Origin: Tsukamurella sp. PLM1
GTDB taxonomy: Bacteria; Actinomycetota; Actinomycetes; Mycobacteriales; Mycobacteriaceae
Assembly: GCF_023168325.1 (NCBI RefSeq)
Contig: NZ_AP025688.1
Location: 2,232,001 to 2,296,000 of the forward strand
DNA: 64,000 nucleotides
Direction of reading: 5' to 3'
This document shows positions 1 to 9,588 of this stretch, piece by piece (position 1 is the stretch's first letter; each line of letters begins with the position of its first letter). The position numbers were made by a program, and so were the translations under genes. The notes under the pieces are model-generated. The model had not been told where the DNA came from and ran no database searches. It worked only from the letters and a program-made list of their open reading frames with translations.

Positions 1-151
1 CCGGACTCTTCGGCCTTCCCACCAGGCACACCTCATCTACCTCTGGTGTTGCGCTAGCCCCTTGGACCCGAGTGGGGTTTCACCGACCGAAACAGTGTTC
101 AATCGCGAGGGGGGCCGGGAACCATTCGCCCGGTTCGCCCGTTGTACGGGT

Positions 152-649
152 ATGAAGCTCTTCGCGTTCCTGACCTACGTCGTCGTGGAGATCGCGGCGT
201 TCGCTTCGCTGGTGGCCTGGCTCGGATTCGGGTGGGGCGTGCTGGCGGTCATCGCCGCGACCGCCCTCGGCGTGCTCATGCTGCGGCGCACCGCCTCGGG
301 CGTCCTGCGTGACCTGGGGGAGGCCCTCGACGGGCAGCGGTCCGCGGGTCCCGCGCTCATGGACACCGCGATCCTCGCGGCGGCCGTCTTCCTGCTCGCC
401 GTCCCCGGCGTGGTGAGCACGGCCGCGGGCCTGCTCCTGCTGGTCAAGCCGGTCCGCGCGGTGGTCCGTCCCGCGGTCGCGTACGTGGGCGCCAAGCGCG
501 TCGCCTCCTTCGTGGAGGAGTCGGGACTGGTCACCGTCCTGGCCGGACAGCCGCGCGGGTACGGCACCGTCGTCGACGGTGCCGTGGTCCCGCCCGCCGG
601 GCCCGGCACCGGACCGCGGCCGGGATACCGGGAGTTGCCGCCCGCGTAG
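152..649 (+). CDS. fxsA: FxsA-family membrane protein
   Basis: A 165-residue integral membrane protein of the FxsA family. In E. coli FxsA relieves exclusion of phage T7 by the F plasmid; its normal role in actinobacteria is not known. Two hydrophobic helices lie at about residues 3-38 and a third at about 70-100, followed by a short Gly/Pro-rich tail. I chose the ATG at 152 because the family begins directly with the membrane helix (MKLFAFLTYVVVE); a longer upstream start would add about 30 poorly conserved residues. The position near lnt/ppm1/rbpA matches Rv2053c in M. tuberculosis, which supports the assignment. Confidence 0.9.
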   Translation: MKLFAFLTYVVVEIAAFASLVAWLGFGWGVLAVIAATALGVLMLRRTASGVLRDLGEALDGQRSAGPALMDTAILAAAVFLLAVPGVVSTAAGLLLLVKPVRAVVRPAVAYVGAKRVASFVEESGLVTVLAGQPRGYGTVVDGAVVPPAGPGTGPRPGYRELPPA

Positions 650-668
650 CAATTGGCAGACTGGTCCG

Positions 669-2230
669 GTGACCGCAGAACTCCTCGTCGGCGGGCGGAT
701 CTACACGCCCACATCCACCTCAGCCACCGCCCTCGCCCATGAGAACGGTGTCGTGACCTGGATCGGCGAGGACCACGCCGCGCGCGCCCTGCACCCGGAC
801 CTGCCCGTCACCGACCTCGACGGGGTGTTCGTCGCCCCGGCGTTCGTCGACACCCATGTGCACCTCACCGCGACGGGGCTCGCGCTCACCGGCCCCGACC
901 TCTCGGGCAGCGCGCAGGCGCTGCAGGCCGCGCTCGCCGCCGCCCCCGGCGCCACCGTCATCGCCCGGGGCTGGGACGACACCAACTGGAAGCGTCCGCT
1001 CCAGCGCACCGACCTCGACGAGAACCGCCTCGTCTACGCGGCCCGCGTCGACGAGCACTCCGCGCAGGCCAGCACCGCCCTGCGGGCGCTCGTCCCGGGC
1101 CTGGAGGGCCTCGCCGGTTTCTCGCCCGACGGTCCGCTCACCGCCGCCGCCCACCACGCCGTCCGCGCGGCGGCCCTCGCGTCGCTCACCGACGCGCAGA
1201 TCACCGCCGCCCAGACCGCGGCCCTCGACGCCGCGGCCGCCGCCGGCATCGCCGCCGTGCACGAGTGCGGCGGTCCCGACATCGCGGGCGAGCGCGACTT
1301 CGCGCTCCTCGGCGCCCTCACTCACGGGGTCCACGTGCGCCGCTACTGGGGCGAGGCGGCCCGCGACGCGGAGCACGCGCGCGCGATCGTCGAGCGCACG
1401 GGCGCCGACGGCCTGGCGGGCGACCTCTTCGTCGACGGTTCGCTCGGCAGCCGCACCGCGCTGCTGCACGCGCCGTACGCGGACGCACCGTCGAACGGCG
1501 TGGGGTACCTCGACCAGGAGACCGTCACCGCGCACCTGCTGGCGTGCACCGAGGCCCGCATCCAGGCGGGCTTCCACGCCATCGGCGACGCTGCCGTGGC
1601 CCGGGTCGTCGCCGGCGTCGATGCCGCGGCCAGCGCGCACGGCGGCCCCCTGCTGGCCGCCTGCGGGCACCGGATCGAGCACGCCGAGATGGTCACCCCT
1701 GAGGAGGCGGCCCAGCTCGGCGACTGGGGCGTGATCGCCTCGATGCAGCCGCAGTTCGACGCGCTCTGGGGCGGACCGGACGGCATGTACACCCGCCGCC
1801 TGGGTGCCGAGCGCGCCGCGACCCTCAACGACTTCGCCCTGCTCGCGAAGAACGCCGTGCCGCTGGCCTTCTCGTCGGATTCGCCCGTGACCCCGCTCGA
1901 CCCGTGGGCCGCACTGCGCGCCGCGGTACAGCACCGCACGCCCGGCAGCGCGATCTCGCCCCGCGCCGCCTTCGCCGCCGCCACCCGTGGGGCGTGGCGG
2001 GCCGGGGAGTCCGCGACGGCGTCGCCGGGACCCTCGTCCCCGGCGCGCCCGCGACCTTCGCCGTCTGGGACGCCGACGAACTGGTGGTGCGGGCACCGTC
2101 GGACGCGGTGCAGCGCTGGTCGACCGACCCGCGCGCCGGCGTCGCGCCGCTGCCCGACCTCGCGCCCGGCGCCCGGCTGCCGCGCTGCCTGCGCACCGTG
2201 GCCGACGGCCGGACGGTGTTCGCGGCGTGA
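669..2230 (+). CDS. YtcJ-like metal-dependent amidohydrolase (frameshifted)
   Basis: An amidohydrolase of the YtcJ/exoenzyme-regulatory-protein type, a TIM-barrel metal-dependent hydrolase; the substrate is not predictable. The metal-binding HxH is in DTHVHL (about residue 65). Later come HAIGD, HRIEHAEM and the SSDSPV aspartate, in the usual order. The GTG at 669 gives a start directly on the small beta-domain. The frame breaks at about 1990-2010, in a GGGG run; the C-terminal segment (GVRDGVAGTLVPGAPATFAV) continues in the next frame and ends at 2230. One missing G restores it. The stop overlaps the lnt start (GTGA), so the gene is probably translationally coupled to lnt and ppm1. A functional link to lipoprotein acylation is unproven. 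Confidence 0.85.
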
Positions 2231-3759
2231 AGCTCCTGCTCCGCGCGGGCACGAGCCTGCTCGCCGGCGTCGCCCTGTTCTTCGCGTTCCCGCCCGCAGG
2301 ACTGTGGTGGCTCGCACCGCTGGGCGTCGCGGCGCTGGTCGCCGTCCTCGCGACCCGCGAGCGTCCGACGCTGCGCGGAGGCTTCGGTTACGGATTCCTC
2401 GCCGGGCTCGGGCTGTTCGTCCCGCTGCTCAAGTGGATCGACTCGATGGTGGGCGCCCTGCCGTGGATCGGCCTCGGTATCACGTGCGCGCTCTACTACG
2501 GCGCGTTCGGCCTGATCGCGACGCGCGTCGTCCGCGCGCCCGGCGGCCCCGTGTGGGTGGCGGCGGCGTTCGCCGTGACCGAGTGGGCCCGCGCCTCCTT
2601 CCCGTTCGGCGGCTTCCCGTGGGGGCGCCTCGCGTTCAGCCAGGCCGACGGTCCGCTGCTCTCCCTCGCCCGGTACGCCGGCGCGCCCGGCCTCTCCTTC
2701 GCCGTCGCGCTGCTCGGCGCGTGCCTCGCCGCGGCGGGGATCGCGGCGTACCGTCGCGCGGACCGTCGGGCGTACCTGCTGCCGGCGGCGGCGGTGGCCC
2801 TGACCGGCATCGCGACGGCGGCGGCCTGGCCGTTCGTGGGGGCACCGTCGGACGGCCGGACGGTGACCGTGGCGGCGATCCAGGGCAACGTGCCCGAGCA
2901 GCGCTGGGACGTCGCCACCCAGCGCGAGGCCGTTCTCACCAACCATCTGAACGAGACGCACCGGCTCGCGACGGAGGTCCGTGAGGGCCGGCAGCAGCAG
3001 CCCGACGTGGTGATCTGGCCCGAGAACTCCTCGGATGTCTCGCCGGAGCGCGACCCCGACGTGGCGGCGCGGCTACGGGCCGCCTCGGTCGACGTGGGCG
3101 CCCCGATCCTCGTCGGCTCGGTGCACTACGACGGCACGGGTCGGTACTACAACAGCATGCTGCTGGTCGACGCGACCGGAGTGATCGAGCGGCACGACAA
3201 GGCGATCCTGCAGCCCTTCGGCGAGACCATGCCGATGCGCGAGTTCTTCCGGTTCTTCAGCGATTACGTGGACCTCGCCAACGACTTCTCGCCGGGCACG
3301 GCCCCGGTGTCGTGCGCCCGAACGGCGTTCCGCTCGGGGTCGCGACGTGCTACGAGGTGGCGTTCGACCGGGCCCTGCGCGGCTCCGTCGAGAACGGGGC
3401 GCAGGTGCTCACGGTGCCCACCAACAACGCGACCTTCGGCCGCACAGGGATGACCTACCAGCAACTCGGCATGTCCGGGTGCGCGCGGTCGAGCTCGACC
3501 GGGACGTGGTGGTCTCGGCCACGACGGGCGTCAGCGCGCTGGTGCGCCCCGACGGTGCCGTGCCCCGGCGGACCGCCGTCTGGACGAACGACCACCTGAT
3601 CGAGACGATCACGCTCCGTGCGGGCCTCACCCCGGCCGTGCGCCTGGGGATTGGGGAGAGGTGGCGCTGCTGGTGGCGACCCTGTGCGGCATCGCGATCG
3701 CGATGAGGCACGATAGAAGTCTGTTTGCGCCCCGTACCCGGACCGAGGAACCTGCATGA
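2227..3759 (+). CDS. lnt: Apolipoprotein N-acyltransferase Lnt (frameshifted)
   Basis: Transfers the third acyl chain to the N-terminal cysteine of lipoproteins at the outer face of the plasma membrane. The N-terminal half has about six hydrophobic helices (residues 5-210), followed by the nitrilase domain. The catalytic triad is visible: Glu in VIWPENSS, Lys in [12 protein letters not shown] and Cys in ATCYEVAFD. Reading it needs three frame changes, near 3305-3312, 3472-3480 and 3650-3660, each consistent with one lost base (two in G runs). The stop overlaps the ppm1 ATG (ATGA). In M. tuberculosis Lnt and the mannose synthase are one fused protein (Ppm1, Rv2051c); here they are two overlapping genes, as in M. 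smegmatis. Confidence 0.92.
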
Positions 3760-4514
3760 GCGAGCCGTCAGCGCCGTCGTCGAAGACGCTGGTGATCATC
3801 CCCACCTACAACGAGTTGGAGAACCTGCCGCTCATCGTGGGCCGGCTGCACCGGGCCCAGCCGGGCGTGGACGTGCTCGTCGTGGACGACAACAGCCCCG
3901 ACGGCACGGGCGACCTCGCCGACTCGATGGCCGCCGACGACCCTCGGATCCACGTGCTGCACCGCGCCGAGAAGAACGGCCTGGGCGGCGCGTACATCGC
4001 GGGCTTCAAGTGGGCCCTCGAGCGCGACTACCGCGTGATCGTCGAAATGGACGCCGACGGCTCCCACGCCCCCGAGCAGCTCGAGCGGCACCTCGCCGCG
4101 ATCGACGCCGGCGCCGACCTCGTGATCGGCTCCCGCTACGTGTTCGGCGGCAAGACCGTCAACTGGCCGCTCTCGCGGCAGCTGATCTCCCGCGGCGGCA
4201 ACGTGTACAGCCAGGTGATCCTGGGCACGCGGATCCGCGACATCACGGGCGGTTACAAGGCCTTCCGCCGCGAGACGCTGGAGGGACTCGGCCTCGACGA
4301 GATCGAGTCGCTCGGCTACAGCTTCCAGATCGACCTCACCTGGCGCGCGGTGCAGGCCGGGTTCACGGTGGTCGAGGTACCGATCACGTTCACCGAGCGC
4401 GTGATCGGCGAGTCGAAGATGAGCGGCTCCATCGTCAAGGAAGCGGCCACCCTGGTCCCCAAGTGGGGGTACCGGGCCCGCAAGCGCAAGCTGCAGCAGC
4501 TGCGCGGCAAGTAG
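3756..4514 (+). CDS. ppm1: Polyprenol monophosphomannose synthase (GT2)
   Basis: A GT2 glycosyltransferase that makes polyprenyl-phosphomannose from GDP-mannose. This is the donor for periplasmic mannosylation of lipoarabinomannan, lipomannan and mannoproteins. The 252 residues start with [13 protein letters not shown], then [10 protein letters not shown] and the metal-binding DADGSH, all typical of DPM synthases. There is no C-terminal membrane domain, so it must act at the inner face with help from a membrane partner. The partner is probably Lnt: the genes overlap by ATGA here and are fused in M. tuberculosis. The gene is intact. A strong terminator follows. Confidence 0.95.
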   Translation: MSEPSAPSSKTLVIIPTYNELENLPLIVGRLHRAQPGVDVLVVDDNSPDGTGDLADSMAADDPRIHVLHRAEKNGLGGAYIAGFKWALERDYRVIVEMDADGSHAPEQLERHLAAIDAGADLVIGSRYVFGGKTVNWPLSRQLISRGGNVYSQVILGTRIRDITGGYKAFRRETLEGLGLDEIESLGYSFQIDLTWRAVQAGFTVVEVPITFTERVIGESKMSGSIVKEAATLVPKWGYRARKRKLQQLRGK

Positions 4515-4525
4515 TCCCGCAGGCA

Positions 4526-4560
4526 CGCGAAAGGGCCCCGGAGATCCGGGGCCCTTCGCG
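4526..4560. terminator. Bidirectional terminator between ppm1 and rbpA
   Basis: A hairpin with arms CGCGAAAGGGCCCCGG and CCGGGGCCCTTCGCG (one-base slip) and a four-base loop. It sits exactly between the convergent ends of ppm1 and rbpA and can serve both directions. Confidence 0.8.
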
Positions 4561-4583
4561 TTCACCGGGGACGAACCCCGCGC

Positions 4584-4919
4584 CTACTTGCCGCGACGCG
4601 CCTTGAGCAGGTCCAGCCGCTCCTTGAGGAGCTCCTCCAGCTCACCCTCCGAGCGCCGCTCGAGCAGCATGTCCCAATGGGTGCGCGGGGGCTTGACCTT
4701 CTTCTCCTCGGCCACGACACCGTCGATCAGGGTGCCCTCGAGGCCGTTCTTGCACAGCCACGTGCCGGGGATTTCTGCGTCGTCCGCGAACGGGACGTCG
4801 AACTCCTCACCGTTATCGGTGCGGTACCGCGCGATGCGGCGCGGCGCGAGGTCGTGGTCCCGATCCGTCTCATAGCTCACCGCACCCAGGCGGCTGCCCC
4901 GTAGAACTCGGTCTGCCAT
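4584..4919 (-). CDS. rbpA: RNA polymerase-binding protein RbpA
   Basis: Actinobacterial activator of transcription that binds RNA polymerase and group I/II sigma factors and stabilises the open complex. At 111 residues it has the family length. It shows the N-terminal tail (MADRVLRGSRLGAVSYE), the core beta domain (YRTDNGEEFDVPFADDAEIPG), the basic linker (EEKKVKPPRTHWDM) and the helical sigma-interacting domain (LLERRSEGELEELLKERLDLL). It corresponds to Rv2050, and the convergent arrangement with ppm1 matches M. tuberculosis. The gene is intact. Confidence 0.97.
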   Translation of the reverse strand: MADRVLRGSRLGAVSYETDRDHDLAPRRIARYRTDNGEEFDVPFADDAEIPGTWLCKNGLEGTLIDGVVAEEKKVKPPRTHWDMLLERRSEGELEELLKERLDLLKARRGK

Positions 4920-4983
4920 GCTTCTCCCAACGATCGCGGTACGCCGAACATTCCCAGTCTACCCGGTTCATTAGACTGCGGAC

Positions 4984-5319
4984 ATGACCACCGCTCGCCG
5001 TCGCAGGTCCGGCACCTGTGCCTGGTGCGGGCGCGAGGTGGTCTCCGAGGGGCCGGGACGCACCCGGAAGTACTGCCGGCGCTCGTGCCGGCAGCGCGCC
5101 TACGAGTCCCGCGCCGCGCTGACCGGCACCGCCCTGCCCACGGATTCGGTGGTGCTCACCGCGGCCGAGGCCGACGCAGTGGGGGAGCGTATGTTCGAGG
5201 TGAGATGCGCGGCCGAGGACGTGCGGACCGCGATCGCCGAGGGCGCCACCACCGCCGAACTGGCCGAGTTGGCGGACCGTCTGGTCGAGACCGCCAAGGC
5301 CGCGGAACGCCTGCGCTGA
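4984..5319 (+). CDS. Small zinc-ribbon-like protein, function unknown
   Basis: A 111-residue basic protein with cysteines spaced as in a zinc ribbon (CAWCG, then CRRSCRQRAY at residues 14-38), followed by a helical, acidic C-terminal half. I recognise it only as a conserved actinobacterial small protein. The CxxC...CxxxC spacing and the basic N-terminus (TTARRRRSG) suggest binding to nucleic acid or the transcription machinery. It is divergent from rbpA, with 64 bp between the starts. The gene is intact. Confidence 0.7.
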   Translation: MTTARRRRSGTCAWCGREVVSEGPGRTRKYCRRSCRQRAYESRAALTGTALPTDSVVLTAAEADAVGERMFEVRCAAEDVRTAIAEGATTAELAELADRLVETAKAAERLR

Positions 5320-5345
5320 CGCGCAAGCCGACCAGGAGGAAGCCG

Positions 5346-6157
5346 ATGCCCCACGCCCGGATCCGGATCGCAGCACTGCTCGCGGTCGCGCTGCTCGCGC
5401 TCGGCGCGTGCTCGTCGACCGAGGCGCCGACGCCCGTGATCTCGAATCCGCCGGCACCGCCGGCACCCGCTGCACTGCCGGCCGACTGGAGCGAGTCCGT
5501 GCTCGACGTTCCCGGCGCCGACGGCGCAGCGACGTACGTCGCGCCCCGCAACCCGAGCCGGCTGCGCGCCGCGCTCATCCTGGGCTCGGCCGACAAGGCG
5601 GGCGAGGTCGCGACGCGCGAGTTGTCCGTCATGCTCGCCCAGCTGGGCGTCGCGTCTCTGCGGTTCGACGGCGGACCGTCGGGCGCGGACCATACGACGC
5701 TGCTCGGCCGGGCCGGGCGCGGCCTCGCCGCGCTCGCGGAGCGCTCGGGCCTCGGCGACGACCGACTGCTCGCAATCGGGCACGGCACGGCCGCACCACT
5801 GGCGCTGGCGCTGGGGGCGGGCGGCACGGGGCGCCAGCCGATGCCGATCGGCCTGATCGAGCCGTTCTCACCGGCCTCCCGGCCGGGACCCCTGACACCC
5901 TGCAAGCGGCGATGGCGCTGCCGCGGCTCAAGCACAATCTGCTCACCTGCTCGGACTCCGATATCGCCGTCGACTGCCGCGCCACGCAGAGCCTCGCCGA
6001 CGTCATGACCGGCACCCACGTGAACTACGTCCGGCTGCGCGGCGTCAGCCACGCGCTCCAGGAGGACGAGTCGCGCGATCCCGCCCGCTACGGCACCGAC
6101 CTCCCGTTCTCGGCGAGCCTCTACCGCTCCCTGGGCTCGTGGGTCTCGATGCAGTGA
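5346..6157 (+). CDS. Lipoprotein with alpha/beta-hydrolase-like fold (frameshifted)
   Basis: A secreted lipoprotein: a signal helix (residues 4-20) ends in the lipobox LGACSS. A Pro/Ala-rich linker precedes a domain that looks like an alpha/beta hydrolase. The expected nucleophile elbow reads IGHGTA, where most relatives have Gly-X-Ser-X-Gly, so the catalytic serine seems to be missing; HALQED near the end could be the histidine loop. It may be a non-catalytic or substrate-binding relative. The frame breaks at about 5868-5880 (one missing G in ACCGGG) and resumes as GLPAGTPDTLQAAM. An AGGAGG ribosome-binding site precedes the ATG. Confidence 0.6.
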
Positions 6158-6753
6158 GCGGCGGCGCGGCCCTCGCGTCCGGCGCTGCGATCGCGTGGTC
6201 GAACGCCCTGGCACCACGGCTGGCGCGGCGGTTCGGTTGGGGCAGCGACGGCCGGTCGGCGGCGACGCTGGCCTTCTGCCTCGCCGACTCCGGGCTGGCG
6301 CGGTCCAGCATTCCGACGGTGCCCGGCGCCGTCGCCGGTGTGGCGCTCGCCGTCGCCGGCCTGGCGACGGTGGAACCCGTCGATCGGCAGCCCCCGTCGA
6401 GCCTCGCGAAATGGGTCCTCGTGGACATCCCGCTCGGCACCACCCTGCCGGAGGAGCTGCTGTTCCGCGGAGTGCTGACGCCGGCACTGCGTCGGGCGTA
6501 CGGCGCGCGCACAGGCTCGATCGCCGGCCCCGCGGTGTTCGGCCTCTGGCACGTCGGTGCTGCACGGGCGGCGCACGACCCTGTATTTCCGACAATCTGC
6601 GTCACTTTCCTGGCAGGCGCCGGTTTCGATGTGCTGACCCGGCGTACCGGCAGGTGGTGGCCCGCTTTCGTGGCCCACTGGTTGCTGAACGGCTGCGGCG
6701 CCGTCCTCAGCTCCGGTTCAGTGTTTTCTTCATCTGATGCCACGGCACCGTAG
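6154..6753 (+). CDS. CPBP-family intramembrane metalloprotease
   Basis: A CAAX-protease/bacteriocin-processing (CPBP, Abi) family membrane protein with four to five hydrophobic segments. Its signature motifs are visible: EELLFRG (the EExxxR catalytic pair), the histidine in FGLWHVG, and FVAHWLLNG near the C-terminus. The likely start is the GTG at 6154, whose GTGA overlaps the upstream stop; a GTG at 6139 is also possible. The coupling to the lipoprotein gene suggests co-translation. Substrates cannot be predicted. Confidence 0.85.
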   Translation: MSGGAALASGAAIAWSNALAPRLARRFGWGSDGRSAATLAFCLADSGLARSSIPTVPGAVAGVALAVAGLATVEPVDRQPPSSLAKWVLVDIPLGTTLPEELLFRGVLTPALRRAYGARTGSIAGPAVFGLWHVGAARAAHDPVFPTICVTFLAGAGFDVLTRRTGRWWPAFVAHWLLNGCGAVLSSGSVFSSSDATAP

Positions 6754-6779
6754 AATCATGCGCAAGGCTTGATACCGAC

Positions 6780-6800
6780 CCCGGGGGCTCCGCCCCCGGG
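6780..6800. terminator. GC-rich hairpin upstream of the L,D-transpeptidase gene
   Basis: A perfect hairpin (CCCGGGGGC, short loop, GCCCCCGGG) lies between the CPBP stop and the transpeptidase start. It may terminate the upstream transcript or sit in the 5' leader of the transpeptidase mRNA; there is no T run to decide. The GGAGGAGG ribosome-binding site follows at about 6821. Confidence 0.5.
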
Positions 6801-6833
6801 AACCCCGGATCCCTTCCTGGAGGAGGAACATCG

Positions 6834-7439
6834 ATGACTGACCGCCACACCGGCGCCACGGGAGTCACCCGGCGCGGATTCGCGCGCCTCGGCGCGAGCA
6901 CCGCGCTCGCGCTCGTCGCGGCCACGGCCACCGTCGGGATCGCCACCGCAGCGCCCACGACGCCGGCGACGCCCACCACCGAGCCGACCACCTCGCAGGC
7001 GCCCCCGGTCGCCACCAAGACGGGCTGGGTCGCGCTGGCGGACGATGCCACCAAGCAGATCACCATCTGGCACAACGGCGAGGTCGTCAAGACGATGCCC
7101 ACGTCGATGGGCAGCAACAAGCATCCCACCCCGAACGGCGTGTACTACACGATGGAGAAGAAGCGGGAGATGTACATGGATTCGTCCACGTACGGCGTCC
7201 CCGTGGATTCGCCCGAGGGGTACCGCACGTACGTCGAGTACGCCACCCGCATGTCGTGGAGCGGCATCTTCGTGCACGCCGCCCCGTGGTCGGTGAACCA
7301 GCAGGGTGTGTCCAATGTGAGCCACGGCTGCCTGAACGTGAGCACCGCCAACGGCAAGTACATCTACGACAACTTCCCGATCGGCACGCCGATCGTGGTG
7401 CGCGGCACCGTCGGCGGTTCGTACACGCCCGGTTCCTGA
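6834..7439 (+). CDS. L,D-transpeptidase (YkuD domain), Tat-secreted
   Basis: Forms 3-3 cross-links in peptidoglycan or attaches substrates to it, in the cell wall space. The N-terminus has a twin-arginine signal (TRRGFARLG followed by a hydrophobic stretch), then a Thr/Pro-rich linker (residues 40-60). The YkuD domain follows, with the catalytic SHGCLNVS motif (about residues 164-171) and the histidine in IFVHAAPW. At 201 residues it is a short single-domain enzyme lacking the Ig-like domains of mycobacterial LdtMt1/2. A strong terminator follows. Confidence 0.92.
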   Translation: MTDRHTGATGVTRRGFARLGASTALALVAATATVGIATAAPTTPATPTTEPTTSQAPPVATKTGWVALADDATKQITIWHNGEVVKTMPTSMGSNKHPTPNGVYYTMEKKREMYMDSSTYGVPVDSPEGYRTYVEYATRMSWSGIFVHAAPWSVNQQGVSNVSHGCLNVSTANGKYIYDNFPIGTPIVVRGTVGGSYTPGS

Positions 7440-7459
7440 CGCCCGCGACAGCGCAGAAA

Positions 7460-7492
7460 GAAACCCGCCCCGGTCCGACCGGGGCGGGTTTC
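7460..7492. terminator. Bidirectional terminator after the L,D-transpeptidase
   Basis: A perfect 15-bp stem (GAAACCCGCCCCGGT and its complement) with a three-base loop, flanked by A and T runs. It separates the transpeptidase gene from the convergent monooxygenase gene. Confidence 0.9.
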
Positions 7493-7509
7493 TCGTCTCT
7501 TCGCGCGCG

Positions 7510-8988
7510 TCAGACCGTGGCGGGCGCGCTGACGGTGCCGAACTTCAGCTCGGGTGCGTCGACCTGCGAGCGCCGGTAGTCGAGCGAGTCGAGCACGAAG
7601 TTGTGCCGGATCATCCACGGATGCACGGTCGCAGCCTTGGGCATGGCGTCGGGCGAGCGCTGCACGTAGCCGGAGCTCAGGTCAAGCGCGGGATGCTCGG
7701 TGAGGACCTCGCCGCCGACGTCGGGCGCCACGTGGGTGTAGCCCTTGACCACCAGGTGGTTGAGCAGCCGTGCGATGGCCCGGGCCGAGATGTCGGCGCG
7801 CAGGGTCCACGAGTTGTTGGTGTACCCGATGATGAACGCGAAGTTCGGCACGCCCTCGAGCATGTAGCCGTTGAACGCGAACCGGTCGTTGGGCTTGACC
7901 GGGGCGCCGTCCACGCTGACGTCGACGCCGCCGAACGCGAGGAGCTGCAGGCCCGTCGCCGTGATCACGATGTCGGCCTCGAGCTCGCGGCCCGAGGTGA
8001 GCTTGATGCCCTTCTGGGTGAAGGTGTCGATGGTGTCCGTGACCACCTCGGCCTTGCCGTCGCGGATGGTCTTGAACAGGTCGCCGTTGGGCACGACGCA
8101 CAGGCGCTGGTCCCAGGGCTCGTAGCGGGGCTTGAAGTGGACGTCCACCTCGTACCCCTCCGGCAGCATGCTCTGGTTGAGCTTGCGCAGGAACTTGCGC
8201 GAGGTCTTCGGGAAGGAGCGCGCGAGCACGTACTGACCGACGTTGATGACGGCGTTGACGTTGCGGGTGATGGTGTGTGCGACCGGGGCCGGGAGCACCT
8301 TGGCCCCGAACTTGGTCAGCGGGTCGGCGTTGGGGACCGGCAGTACGTAGGTGGGGGAGCGCTGCAGCATGGTGATGTGCTCGACGTCGTCGGCCATCGA
8401 CGGGATCAGCGTGATCGCTGTGGCGCCGGAGCCGATGACCACGACCTTCTTGTCCTTGTAGTCCAGGTCCTCCGGCCAGTGCTGCGGGTGCACGACCTGG
8501 CCCTGGTACTGGTCGACGCCGGGGAACGGCGGCTCGTAGCCGGCCTCGTAGTTGTAGTAACCGGTGCAGGCGACCAGGAACCGCGCCTGGTAGACGACCT
8601 GCTCACCGTCGCGCTCGGCGGTGACGGTCCAGAGGTCGGTGCGCGAGTCGAAGTCGACGGTGCCGACCTTGGTGTTGAAGCTGATGTGCTTATCGATACC
8701 GAACTTCGCGGCGGCCTCTTCGATGTACGCCTTGATCTCCGGGCCGCTGGCGAGGCGGTTGGTGCCCTTCCACGGCAGGAACGGGTAACTCAGGCTGAAG
8801 ATGTCCGAGTCCGACCGGATGCCCGGGTAGTTGAACAGGTCCCAGGTGCCCCCCATCGCCCCGCGCTGCTCGAGGATGGCGTAGCTGAGCTGCGGCACCT
8901 CGTTCGACACGCGGTACGCCGTATCGATTCCGGCCAAGCCGGCGCCGACGATCAGTACGTCCTTGTAGATAGCCTCGGGATCAGCCAC
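7510..8988 (-). CDS. EthA-like Baeyer-Villiger flavin monooxygenase
   Basis: An NADPH- and FAD-dependent monooxygenase of the Baeyer-Villiger class, 492 residues, intact. The FAD-binding GAGLAG is near residue 15 and the second dinucleotide motif, VIGSGATA, near 190. Between them, FPGVDQYQGQVVHPQHWPED contains the class fingerprint FxGxxxHxxxWP. The protein resembles EthA of mycobacteria, which oxidises ketones and activates ethionamide, but the natural substrate cannot be read from sequence. A good AAGGAGG ribosome-binding site precedes the ATG. No ethR-like TetR gene is adjacent. Confidence 0.88.
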   Translation of the reverse strand: MADPEAIYKDVLIVGAGLAGIDTAYRVSNEVPQLSYAILEQRGAMGGTWDLFNYPGIRSDSDIFSLSYPFLPWKGTNRLASGPEIKAYIEEAAAKFGIDKHISFNTKVGTVDFDSRTDLWTVTAERDGEQVVYQARFLVACTGYYNYEAGYEPPFPGVDQYQGQVVHPQHWPEDLDYKDKKVVVIGSGATAITLIPSMADDVEHITMLQRSPTYVLPVPNADPLTKFGAKVLPAPVAHTITRNVNAVINVGQYVLARSFPKTSRKFLRKLNQSMLPEGYEVDVHFKPRYEPWDQRLCVVPNGDLFKTIRDGKAEVVTDTIDTFTQKGIKLTSGRELEADIVITATGLQLLAFGGVDVSVDGAPVKPNDRFAFNGYMLEGVPNFAFIIGYTNNSWTLRADISARAIARLLNHLVVKGYTHVAPDVGGEVLTEHPALDLSSGYVQRSPDAMPKAATVHPWMIRHNFVLDSLDYRRSQVDAPELKFGTVSAPATV

Positions 8989-9099
8989 GGGGCCTCCTTG
9001 TCGAATCCGCCGCGGTCCCGCAAGGGCTGCTTACTGAGACCGGGTCAATAACAGGTTGAGCCCAATGCTACAGCGCGGTAGCTATGGGGTCCAGATCTA

Positions 9100-9562
9100 T
9101 CATCCGACGTGGAGCGTGTCCCCGTCCAGCCGCACTGCGACCGAGGTCAGCGGGGTGCGGGCCGGCCCGCGCTCGACGGAGCCCGTCGCACCGTCGAACC
9201 GGCTGCCGTGCGCCGGGCACTCGAGGGTGAGGCCCTCGCTCGCCCCGACCGTTGCGCCCTGGTGGGTGCACGCGGCGTCGAAGGCGACGTACTTACCCGC
9301 CGTGGGCTGGGCGACCACGTACGGCTTCGCGCCCGCGATCACGACGGCGTTGCCGACGGGCACCTGAGCGGCCGGCACCTGAGCGCCGCTCTGCGCGCCG
9401 CCGGGCGACCCGGTCCCGTTCGCGGGGAGTGGACCCCGACGTGGTGTCGTCCGTGCTCGGCGATCCGCAGGCGACCGCGACGGGCAGGATCGCGATTCCC
9501 GGGATGGCCGCGAGCACCGCGCGCCGCGTGGGGCAGAACATCGGCTGAGTTGTCTGCGTCAC
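9100..9562 (-). CDS. Rieske [2Fe-2S] protein with Tat/lipobox signal (frameshifted)
   Basis: A small exported Rieske protein. The N-terminus (PTRRAVLAAIPGIAILPVAVACGS) combines a twin arginine with a lipobox, so it is probably a membrane-anchored lipoprotein. The Rieske motifs CTHQG and CPAHGS are in the last 60 residues. The frame breaks at about 9415-9425, in the Gly/Pro-rich linker. The GTG at 9562 is a plausible start (TQTTQPMFCPTRR). It may carry electrons for an oxidoreductase, but no dedicated partner is next to it. Confidence 0.85.
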
Positions 9563-9588
9563 ACCGCACACTCTGCCAGCATTGTTCC

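Noticed and set aside
7603..9051. A 482-codon open frame opposite the Baeyer-Villiger monooxygenase
   Set aside because: Antisense shadow of the monooxygenase with no recognisable domain.
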